A stretch of 64,000 nucleotides of DNA, taken from assembly GCA_001627335.1 (NCBI GenBank), contig LUPK01000032.1, positions 124,001 to 188,000 on the forward strand, written 5' to 3'. Shown piece by piece: positions 18,920-26,756 of this stretch. Source of the stretch: Nocardioides sp. REDSEA-S33_B3 (GTDB lineage Bacteria > Actinomycetota > Actinomycetes > Propionibacteriales > Nocardioidaceae). Positions within the stretch are counted from its first letter, which is position 1. Every line of letters starts with the position of its first letter. A model generated the notes under the pieces. That model ran no database searches, was not told where the DNA came from, and saw only the letters and a list, made by a program, of their open reading frames with translations. A program made the position numbers and the translations under genes.

Positions 18920-20479
18920 TCACGTGGTCGCACGCTCCTCCACCGGCACCTCGGAGATCTCCCCGCTGCGGATGCCGTCGAGGAAGGAGCGCATCTCCTC
19001 GCGCACCTTTGGCAACAGGAGGTAGCAGGCCAGCAGGTTGAAGATCGCGCACACGAACAGCATGGCGTCGGCGAAGCTGAGGACCGACCCCAGGTCCACC
19101 ACGGCACCGAGCACGGTGAAGAGGCAGAAGACGACCTTGAAGAAGGTCTCGTTGAACGTGCTCTTGCCGACCAGGGAGGTCCAGGCCCGCATCGTGTAGT
19201 ACGCCCAGGTGATCAGCGTGGAGAAGGCGAACAGGGCCACCGCGAGCGCGAGGACGTTGTCGAAGCCGGGCAGGAAGGTGTCGAAGGAGTCCGAGGTGAG
19301 CGTGACGCCCCCGGCACTGTCCAGCCCGCCACCGACCAGCTCGTCGTAGTTGGTGCCGTCGGCCGCGATGACGATGGTCAGCGCGGTCATCGTGCAGATC
19401 ACCACCGTGTCGATGAACGGCTCGAGCAGCGCCACGAAGCCCTCGCTCACGGGGTGGCGGGTCTTGACCGCCGAGTGGACGATCGGCGCCGAGCCCACGC
19501 CGGCCTCGTTGGAGAACGCCGCGCGCTGGAAGCCGATGATGAGGACGCCGATGGCGCCGCCGGTGATGCCCTCGGGAGCGAACGCGCCCTCGACGATACG
19601 GCCGATCGCACCGGGCACCTCGGTGGCGTTGATGCCGATGACCAGCAGGCAGGCACCGATGTAGATCGCCGCCATCACCGGCACGAGCTTGGAGGTGACC
19701 TTCGCGATGGAGGTGACGCCACCGAGGATGACCACACCCACGAGGAGCGCGAGCACGACGCCGAAGGCGAACGCGGCGCCGCTCGAGGCGAGGAAGGAGT
19801 CGTCACCGCCGGTGACGTTGACCGCCTGGGCGTAGGTCTGGTTGGACTGGAAGGCGTTGCCGCCGAGGGCACCGAAGAGGATCAGCGCCACGGCGAAGAT
19901 GCCCATCGCGACCTTGCCGACGCCGGGGCCGAAGCGCTCGAAGGCGACCGGCATGTAGCGGAACGGCCCGCCGGTGACGGTGCCGTCCTCGTGGACCTCG
20001 CGGTAGCGCACGCCCAGGGTGCACTCCACGAACTTGGTGCACATGCCGAGCAGGCCCGCGAGGATCATCCAGAAGGTCGCTCCCGGCCCGCCGACGGTCA
20101 CCGCGACCGCGACACCGGCGATGTTGCCGAGTCCCACGGTCCCGGACACCGCGGAGGCGAGCGCTTGGAAGTGCGTGACCTCGCCTGGATCGCTCGAGCG
20201 GGAGTAGCGACCGCGCACCAGGGCCCACGCCGTGCCCATCGAGCGGAACTGCACGCCCCGGAAGTAGACGGTGAAGACCGCCGCGGCCACCACGAGCCAC
20301 AGCACGATCAGGGGGAAGGAGTAGTCCCCCAGGGGGACCTCCCAGAAGATCACCGACGTGACGGCGGTCGCGATCGGCTCGAAGGCGTCGTTGATGGCCT
20401 TCTCCAGGCTGGGGATGAACGCGCTCTCCGCGTCGGCGGCCAACGGGATCGTCCCTGGGACGGTTCCGAGAATGGTCAT
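18920..20479 (-). CDS. Alanine/glycine:cation symporter family protein (AGCS)
   Basis: [63 protein letters not shown]. Confidence 0.93.
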   Translation of the reverse strand: MTILGTVPGTIPLAADAESAFIPSLEKAINDAFEPIATAVTSVIFWEVPLGDYSFPLIVLWLVVAAAVFTVYFRGVQFRSMGTAWALVRGRYSRSSDPGEVTHFQALASAVSGTVGLGNIAGVAVAVTVGGPGATFWMILAGLLGMCTKFVECTLGVRYREVHEDGTVTGGPFRYMPVAFERFGPGVGKVAMGIFAVALILFGALGGNAFQSNQTYAQAVNVTGGDDSFLASSGAAFAFGVVLALLVGVVILGGVTSIAKVTSKLVPVMAAIYIGACLLVIGINATEVPGAIGRIVEGAFAPEGITGGAIGVLIIGFQRAAFSNEAGVGSAPIVHSAVKTRHPVSEGFVALLEPFIDTVVICTMTALTIVIAADGTNYDELVGGGLDSAGGVTLTSDSFDTFLPGFDNVLALAVALFAFSTLITWAYYTMRAWTSLVGKSTFNETFFKVVFCLFTVLGAVVDLGSVLSFADAMLFVCAIFNLLACYLLLPKVREEMRSFLDGIRSGEISEVPVEERATT

Positions 20480-20552
20480 AACCCGCCATGCAACACCACC
20501 CGTCCGGTCCCCGGACCACCCGGGCGGTTGCCCCCGGGTACCCTCGGGCCGC

Positions 20553-21239
20553 GTGAGACTCGTCGTCGCGCGCTGCCAGGTCGACTACGCCGGCCGGCTG
20601 ACCGCCCACCTGCCCATGGCCACCCGGGTGCTGATGATCAAGGCGGACGGGTCGGTCCTGGTCCACTCCGACGGCGGCTCCTACAAGCCGCTGAACTGGA
20701 TGTCGCCGCCCTGCGCCCTGCGCGAGGGCACCACCGAGGACGGCCAGGTCGAGTGGACGGTGACCGGGAAGACCGACGACACGCTGCGGATCCTCATCGA
20801 GGAGGTCCTCCACGACTCCTCGCACGACTTGGGCATCGACCCCGGGCTGCAGAAGGACGGCGTGGAGAAGCACCTGCAGGAACTGCTCGCCGAGCACCCG
20901 GCCACGCTGGCCGCCGGGCTCACGCTCGTGCGTCGCGAGTTCCCCACCGCCATCGGCCCGGTGGACCTGATGTGCCGGGACGCCGAGGGGCTCAGCGTCG
21001 CGGTCGAGATCAAGCGACGCGGTGAGATCGACGGCGTCGAGCAGCTGACCCGCTACCTCGAGCTGCTCAACCGGGACCCCCTCCTCACCGGCAAGGGGTC
21101 GGTGCGCGGCATCTTCGCCGCGCAGGCCATCAAGCCGCAGGCCCGGGTGCTCGCAGAGGACCGCGGCATCACCTGCGCCGTCGTCGACTACGACGCGCTG
21201 CGCGGCATGGACGACGACGCCGAGCACCGGCTCTTCTGA
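20553..21239 (+). CDS. nucS: Endonuclease NucS (non-canonical mismatch repair)
   Basis: [88 protein letters not shown]. Confidence 0.96.
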   Translation: MRLVVARCQVDYAGRLTAHLPMATRVLMIKADGSVLVHSDGGSYKPLNWMSPPCALREGTTEDGQVEWTVTGKTDDTLRILIEEVLHDSSHDLGIDPGLQKDGVEKHLQELLAEHPATLAAGLTLVRREFPTAIGPVDLMCRDAEGLSVAVEIKRRGEIDGVEQLTRYLELLNRDPLLTGKGSVRGIFAAQAIKPQARVLAEDRGITCAVVDYDALRGMDDDAEHRLF

Positions 21240-21251
21240 GAGCCACCCGCC

Positions 21252-21785
21252 GTGCTCGTCTACCACGTGGCGACCGCCGCGGACTGGGCCCGGGCCCGCC
21301 GCGACGGTGTCCACACCACGTCCACCCGCGGCCGGACCCTGGAGCAGGAGGGTTTCATCCACGCCAGCCGGGCCGACCAGTGGCGTGGCGTGCACGCCCG
21401 CTTCTACGCCGACGTCGGCGAACCGCTGGTGCTGCTCGAGATCGACACCGACCGCCTCGGGTGCCCGGTCGTGGAGGAGCCCGGCGAGCCCGGCGGCACC
21501 GAGACCTTCCCCCACATCCAGGGCCCTGTCCCGGTGACGGCCGTGCTCAGAGCAGTGCCGGTCGAGGAGGCCCTGGCCGCCACGTCCTTCAGCTCGCTCT
21601 TCCTGCGCGAGGTGCTGCGCAACGCGGCGCTCGGGTTCGGCCTCATCGTCCTCTCGGCCATCGGCGCCGTCGCCGTGGGCGGCGTCGACGGCGGGTCGGA
21701 GACCCTGGTGGGCGCGGCGGCCGGGCTGGCCGTCGGGCTCCTGCTGATGTGGCTCGTGCTCAGGCGGGGACGCCCGCGGACGTGA
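21252..21785 (+). CDS. DUF952 domain-containing protein with C-terminal TM helices
   Basis: VYHVATAADWARARRDG...EGFIHASRADQWRGVHARFYAD typical of DUF952. Confidence 0.8.
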   Translation: MLVYHVATAADWARARRDGVHTTSTRGRTLEQEGFIHASRADQWRGVHARFYADVGEPLVLLEIDTDRLGCPVVEEPGEPGGTETFPHIQGPVPVTAVLRAVPVEEALAATSFSSLFLREVLRNAALGFGLIVLSAIGAVAVGGVDGGSETLVGAAAGLAVGLLLMWLVLRRGRPRT

Positions 21786-22260
21786 GCCGCTGGAGGTTCT
21801 TCAGGAACCGACGGAACGCCAGGTCGCACAGCGGGCCGGTCAGCGGGGCGAAGACCTTGGAGGGACCGGCCAGCTCCTGCGCCAGCGTCCAGGTCAGCCG
21901 GCACCCCGTGTCCGTCGGCTCGATCCGGTAGTCCTCGAGGAACGCGCTGAGCGCCGACGTCGAGGAGGCGTTGAACCGGAACGCGAGGTGGCGACCCGGC
22001 TCCCAGGCGAGGAACTCCTCGTCCCCCACGATCCCACCTCGCATGGTGACCACGCGGGTGGTGCCGACACCGTGCGGCTCCGGCGAGGTGTACTCGACGT
22101 CGGTGATGACCGACGCCCAGCGGGGCCAGGTGTCGGCTCGGGCGAGGACCTCGAAGAGCTCCTCGGGGGACAGGGCGATGTCCACGGAGTTGGAGAAGAC
22201 CGCCGGCGCGGTGTCGAGGTAGTCGAGCTCCACGGGGCGGCAGGGGTGCAGGCGGGTCAT
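21760..22260 (-). CDS. SRPBCC (polyketide cyclase-like) family protein
   Basis: NSVDIALSPEELFEVLARADTWPRWASVITDVEY. Confidence 0.8.
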   Translation of the reverse strand: MTRLHPCRPVELDYLDTAPAVFSNSVDIALSPEELFEVLARADTWPRWASVITDVEYTSPEPHGVGTTRVVTMRGGIVGDEEFLAWEPGRHLAFRFNASSTSALSAFLEDYRIEPTDTGCRLTWTLAQELAGPSKVFAPLTGPLCDLAFRRFLKNLQRLTSAGVPA

Positions 22261-23723
22261 CCGGTCTCCTCGATCTCGCTGGGTGCCTCGGGCAGCACCA
22301 CGCGCACGGTCGTCCCCTCCCCCAGGGTGCTCGTGGCGGTGATGCGTCCACGATGCGCGTCCACGATGGCACGGGCGATGGTCAGTCCCAGGCCGGCGCC
22401 CGGCACCTGGTCACGCACGGCGTCGGCGGACCGGAAGAGCCGGTCGAAGATGCGCGGCAGCTCCTCCTCGGAGACGCCCGTGCCCCGGTCCCGCACCTCG
22501 AGCCAGACCTCGCCGGCCTCGCGCCCTCCCGCGACGACCACCTCGGTGCCCGGGGGGCTGAACTTCAAGGCGTTGACCACGAGGTTGTCCACCACCTGCG
22601 CGAGCCGCAGCGGGTCCCCCTCGACCACCAGGCCGGGGGGCACCTGCACCGACACCGGGACCGACTTCGTCAGCGCGGCCACACCGGCGCCCTCCGCGCA
22701 CGAGCGGGCGACACTGCCCAGGGACACCCGTTGCGGCTCCTCGACGGTCGTCACGTCGATGGAGGACAGGTCCAGCAGGTCGTTGACCAGGCGCAGCTCG
22801 CGACTGGCGTTGCGCTCGATGACCTCGAGCATGCGTCGAGCGGGCGCGCTGATGGCGTCGTCGTCGAGGTCCATCATCAGCTCGACGTAGCCGATGATCG
22901 AGGTCAGCGGGGTCCTCAGCTCGTGGGACACCGTGGCGACCAGCTCGTCGCGCAGCCGGTCCGCCTCGCGCTGGAGCCTCAGCCGCTCGGTGATGTCGCG
23001 CACTGCGGCGGAGACGAGGATGCCCTCCTCGGTCAGCAGCGGGGAGAGGGAGATCTCGACCGGGAACTCGCTGCCGTCCTTGCGGGCGGCGTACAGCTCG
23101 CGTCCCGAGCCCATCGGCCGCACGCCCGGGCGGCCCAGGAAGCCCTCGCGCAGGGCGTGGTGGCCCTCGCGGTACCGCTCGGGCACCAGCGTCTCGATGG
23201 GACGCCCGAGGAGCTCGTCGGGCTCGTAGCCGAACAGGTTCACGACCTGGCGGTTGACCAGGACGATCTCGGCGGACTCGTCGACGATCACCATGGCGTC
23301 GGGGGCGGCCTCCAGGAGGCTGCGGAACCGCTCCTGCTCCAGGACCCGTGAGGACACGTCACGCACCGTCGCGCAGACGTACGTCGCGTCCTCGGCCGAG
23401 ACCTTCGCCAGGGAGATCTCCGCGGGGAACTCCGAGCCGTCCGCGCGGGCCGCCGCCAGCTGCAGCAGGCCCATCGGGCGCCCCCCGTGCACGCCCTCGA
23501 AGCTGGCCCGTCGTCGAGGGTGGTGCTGACGCACCGCCGCGGGCACGAGCGCCTCGACGGGCTTGCCGACCAGCTCGTCGGGGTGGGTGCCGAAGACCTC
23601 GAGGCAGTGGCTGTTGGCGGAGGCGATCAGCCCCTCCTCGTCCACGAGCAGGACCGCGTCGGGGGACGCGTCGACGACCCCTCGCCACAGGGCGGCATCG
23701 CCCAGCCGGTCGGTCCCCTCCAC
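22257..23723 (-). CDS. Soluble hybrid PAS-PAS sensor histidine kinase
   Basis: Two PAS repeats (LVDEEGLIASANSHCLEVFG / IVDESAEIVLVNRQVVNLFG), H-box [22 protein letters not shown]-binding GAGLGLTIARAIVDAHRG; no TM. Confidence 0.9.
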   Translation of the reverse strand: MEGTDRLGDAALWRGVVDASPDAVLLVDEEGLIASANSHCLEVFGTHPDELVGKPVEALVPAAVRQHHPRRRASFEGVHGGRPMGLLQLAAARADGSEFPAEISLAKVSAEDATYVCATVRDVSSRVLEQERFRSLLEAAPDAMVIVDESAEIVLVNRQVVNLFGYEPDELLGRPIETLVPERYREGHHALREGFLGRPGVRPMGSGRELYAARKDGSEFPVEISLSPLLTEEGILVSAAVRDITERLRLQREADRLRDELVATVSHELRTPLTSIIGYVELMMDLDDDAISAPARRMLEVIERNASRELRLVNDLLDLSSIDVTTVEEPQRVSLGSVARSCAEGAGVAALTKSVPVSVQVPPGLVVEGDPLRLAQVVDNLVVNALKFSPPGTEVVVAGGREAGEVWLEVRDRGTGVSEEELPRIFDRLFRSADAVRDQVPGAGLGLTIARAIVDAHRGRITATSTLGEGTTVRVVLPEAPSEIEETG

Positions 23724-23733
23724 GGGTGCCACC

Positions 23734-24660
23734 CTAGGCGAGGATCGCGCTCCCGGTGAGCGAAGCGACCTCATCCGCGCACCCCCAGCTCAAGGTCACA
23801 CCCGCCCCGCCGTGGCCGTAGCAGTGCACGACGTCCCCCACCCGCTCGAGGCGCACCCGGGGGCGCACCGGCCGCAGGCCGACGCGGTGCGAGAGCACCC
23901 GGGCGCCGGCGAGCTCCGGCACCAGCCGGGTCGCCCGCTCGAGGATCTCCTGCGCCACGTCCGGGTCCGGGGTGCGGCTCCACTCCCCCTCCTGGTCGGT
24001 CCCGCCCACGACCACGTCGCGCGAACGAGGCACGACGTACGTCGGCCCGTCGGCGTCGAGGGTCCACCGGTCGATCCCGACCTGGGCGACGCGGACGACC
24101 TGCCCCCGCACCGGGACGACGCTGGGGTCCGCTGCGAGGTGCCGGCTGCCGAGACCCGCGCAGTCGACCACCAGGTCCACGCCCGGGGCCCCGGTCGGGA
24201 GGGCCGAGAGGTTCAGTCGCGTGATCGTCCCTCCCAGCTGCGCGACCCGGTCCGCCAGCCAGTCGAGGTAGACCGGCATCTCCACGACCGGCGCGGTGAA
24301 GGACCACGAGTCGGCGTACCCCGCCGGCACCTCGACGCCGCGACGCAGGTCGGGGACCGCGGCGGCCCACCAGGGCTCACCCGTGCTGCGACGCAGCACC
24401 TCGGCTCCCGGCACCATCTCCACGCCGGTCCGCGGCTGCCGGGCCAGCGCGGCGAGCTCGCCGAACGTGCTGGCGGCCCAGCTCGTGACGCGGTCCTGGG
24501 GCAGGGCTCGGTAGGGGTACCACAGCGCTGCCGCGACGGCGGACGTCGTCTCCCTTGGCAGGTCCCTGGCCAGGACGTCCACGCGGTGGCCCGCCTCCAG
24601 CAGCCGCACCGCGCAGCTGAGCCCGACGACGCCCGCACCGACCACCAGCACCCTGCTCAC
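23734..24660 (-). CDS. FAD-dependent D-amino-acid oxidase-like oxidoreductase
   Basis: RVLVVGAGVVGLSCAVRLLEAGHRVDVLARD; LVPELAGARVLSHRVGLRPVRPRVRLE; YGHGGAGVTLSWGCA. Confidence 0.88.
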   Translation of the reverse strand: MSRVLVVGAGVVGLSCAVRLLEAGHRVDVLARDLPRETTSAVAAALWYPYRALPQDRVTSWAASTFGELAALARQPRTGVEMVPGAEVLRRSTGEPWWAAAVPDLRRGVEVPAGYADSWSFTAPVVEMPVYLDWLADRVAQLGGTITRLNLSALPTGAPGVDLVVDCAGLGSRHLAADPSVVPVRGQVVRVAQVGIDRWTLDADGPTYVVPRSRDVVVGGTDQEGEWSRTPDPDVAQEILERATRLVPELAGARVLSHRVGLRPVRPRVRLERVGDVVHCYGHGGAGVTLSWGCADEVASLTGSAILA

Positions 24661-24755
24661 GGGCGCAGTCTGGCATCCCCACCCGGTCGGACGTGGGCAG
24701 GAACACATACCGACAGTTTGTTCGCAAGTGCGCTGTTGACATAGATTCAACGACC

Positions 24756-25859
24756 ATGAGCATCCCCCACCCGCGCTCGACGCCCCCCGTCCGCCGCACG
24801 GCACGCACCCTGCTGGCGGGCCTGCTCGTCGGCGCCCTCACCGGCGCCCTCGTCGGGGCGGTCGCCGGCCAGTCCGTCGCGGTCGCCGACCCGCAGCGGG
24901 TGATCTCGCGCGAGGTGGTGTTCACGCTGAACAACCACAACGACACCGACGTCCCCTGCCTGGCCGACGGCGAGGTCCACACCGTCGCCGGCCGCCTGGT
25001 CGGGCCGCGCGAGGAGGTGCTCGGCCACGCCGGGAGCACCCGGATCAACATCCTGGTCCACGACGCCGGCACCGGCGGCTGGTTCTGGAACCTCCAGGGC
25101 GCACGCCGCTACGACTACGCGGGCCAGCTCGCCCGCCGCGGCGAGACCTCGCTGGTGCTCGACCGGCTCGGCTTCGACGCCAGCCCGCTGGCCGATGGCC
25201 GCGCGACCTGCCTGGGCGCGCAGGCCACGATGCTCCACCAGGTCGTCCAGCACGTGAAGTCGGGCATCTACGAGTACGTCGAGCGTCCGGGCGCCGCGGT
25301 CCCGCACGGCGCCCAGGTCGTGCTGCACGGCCACGGCGTGGGTGCCGCGGTCGCCCAGCTGGAGGCCGCCGAGTTCGACGACGTCGACGGCCTCGTGGTC
25401 ATGGGGTGGAGCGACGCGGGCGCCTCCACCGACGCCATCACCGAGGCCGCGCGCCAGGGCGTCGAGTGCCTCAGCGACGACTACGTGCCCTACGGCGCCA
25501 CGCCCGAGGACTTCGTGTCCCTCCTCTTCGCGACGGCTCCCGGCCGGGTGCGCCGCGCGGCGCTCGACCAGCGCAACGACACGCCCTGCGGGGACGTCAC
25601 CAGCCTGCTCGGGACCGTCGGCGCACTGAACCTCGGCACCCACGCGGTCGAGGCCGACGTGCTGGTCCTCCAGGGCGGAGCCGACGTGCGGCACCGCCAC
25701 GAGTCCGCGGACACCCAGGCGGGGCGCTACCGCTCGGCGGAGTCGGTGACGGCACGCACCTTCGCGAAGGCCGGGTCCGCGCTGCCGCTGGAGAAGCAGG
25801 CCCCGAAGGTGCGCCGCACGGTGCTCCGCTGGCTCGACTCCACCTTCGTGGAGCGCTGA
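24756..25859 (+). CDS. Secreted alpha/beta hydrolase
   Basis: Signal peptide; alpha/beta-type segments TSLVLDRLGFDASP, VVLHGHGVGAAVAQLEA. Confidence 0.65.
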   Translation: MSIPHPRSTPPVRRTARTLLAGLLVGALTGALVGAVAGQSVAVADPQRVISREVVFTLNNHNDTDVPCLADGEVHTVAGRLVGPREEVLGHAGSTRINILVHDAGTGGWFWNLQGARRYDYAGQLARRGETSLVLDRLGFDASPLADGRATCLGAQATMLHQVVQHVKSGIYEYVERPGAAVPHGAQVVLHGHGVGAAVAQLEAAEFDDVDGLVVMGWSDAGASTDAITEAARQGVECLSDDYVPYGATPEDFVSLLFATAPGRVRRAALDQRNDTPCGDVTSLLGTVGALNLGTHAVEADVLVLQGGADVRHRHESADTQAGRYRSAESVTARTFAKAGSALPLEKQAPKVRRTVLRWLDSTFVER

Positions 25860-25870
25860 GCAGGAGCGCT

Positions 25871-25922
25871 GGGCAGGACCGCCGGGCAGGACCTCCGGGC
25901 AGGAGCCCTGGGCAGGCGAGGG
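25871..25922. repeat. 13-bp intergenic tandem repeat, 4 copies (GGGCAGGASCYCC-like)
   Basis: gggcaggaccgcc gggcaggacctcc gggcaggagccct gggcaggcgaggg. Confidence 0.85.
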
Positions 25923-25923
25923 C

Positions 25924-26448
25924 TCAGGCGCCGGCGATGCGCGGAGCCGTCGGGTCCTCGCCGCCGTCGCCCTGCTCGCGGGCGACGTACTCCTCGATGT
26001 CCTCGACGTCGTCGACGTTGCGCGTGACCACGGCCAGCAGGTCCGACATCGTCGCGACCTCCTCGACCTGCTCCTTGATGAACCACTGCATGAACTGCTC
26101 GGAGGCGAAGTCGCTCTCCTCGCGGGCGACGCGCAGCAGGGCGTTGATCTGCTCGCTCACCCGGCGCTCCTGGTCGAGCGCGAGGCGCACGGGCGCCACG
26201 ACGTCCTCGAAACCGGTGACCGGCGCCTCGACCCCGGGGATCGCGACCTCGGCGTCGGTGTCGAGGAGGTACTGCACCATCATCAGCGCGTGGTCGCGCT
26301 CCTCGAGAGCCTGGGCGTAGAAGAAGGCAGCCATCTGCGGCATCGTCAGCGCGTCGTAGTGGACGGCGCAGGCGAGGTACTGGTTGTGGGCTGCGAGCTC
26401 GTGGCCGATCTGGGCGTTGAGCTGCTCGATGAAGCGTGCGGCAGGCAC
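25924..26448 (-). CDS. Ferritin
   Basis: LNAQIGHELAAHNQYLACAVHYDALTMPQMAAFFYAQALEERDHALMMVQYLLD; ferroxidase E/EXXH pattern. Confidence 0.93.
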   Translation of the reverse strand: MPAARFIEQLNAQIGHELAAHNQYLACAVHYDALTMPQMAAFFYAQALEERDHALMMVQYLLDTDAEVAIPGVEAPVTGFEDVVAPVRLALDQERRVSEQINALLRVAREESDFASEQFMQWFIKEQVEEVATMSDLLAVVTRNVDDVEDIEEYVAREQGDGGEDPTAPRIAGA

Positions 26449-26461
26449 GGGCGTCCTCTCC

Positions 26462-26680
26462 TCAGGCGACCTTCGTCAGGTCCTTCTTGGTGAAGGAGCG
26501 GCCGTCGACGCGGACCAGTCTCCTCTTCTTGACCGTGTAGCCGGGCGGCAGGGTGCCTTCCTTGAGCATGCGCAGCGGGCAGCGCCCGCACTTGCTCCGG
26601 GACTCGCAGCACTTGGTCTTGGGGAGCTTGACCAGCACGGACTTCTTGCCGTGCTTGTCCTTCCCCTTCTTCTTGCCCAC
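26462..26680 (-). CDS. Lys-rich small protein with CC-x5-C-x2-C cluster, unknown function
   Basis: GTG start; 72 aa MGKKKGKDKHGKKSVLVKLPKTKCCESRSKCGRCPLR...; 13 nt upstream of ferritin. Confidence 0.8.
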   Translation of the reverse strand: MGKKKGKDKHGKKSVLVKLPKTKCCESRSKCGRCPLRMLKEGTLPPGYTVKKRRLVRVDGRSFTKKDLTKVA

Positions 26681-26700
26681 GCGTGCAGCGTAGCAAGAGG

Positions 26701-26719
26701 TTAGGTATGCCTGCCCTAC
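26701..26719 (-). promoter_or_regulatory. Candidate IdeR/DtxR iron box
   Basis: TTAGGTATGCCTGCCCTAC matches TTAGGTTAGCCTAACCTAA at 14/19; 21-39 nt upstream of the small-protein start. Confidence 0.6.
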
Positions 26720-26756
26720 ATCTCAGGAACGGGCCGCCGGGTGCGACCCGCCGGGC

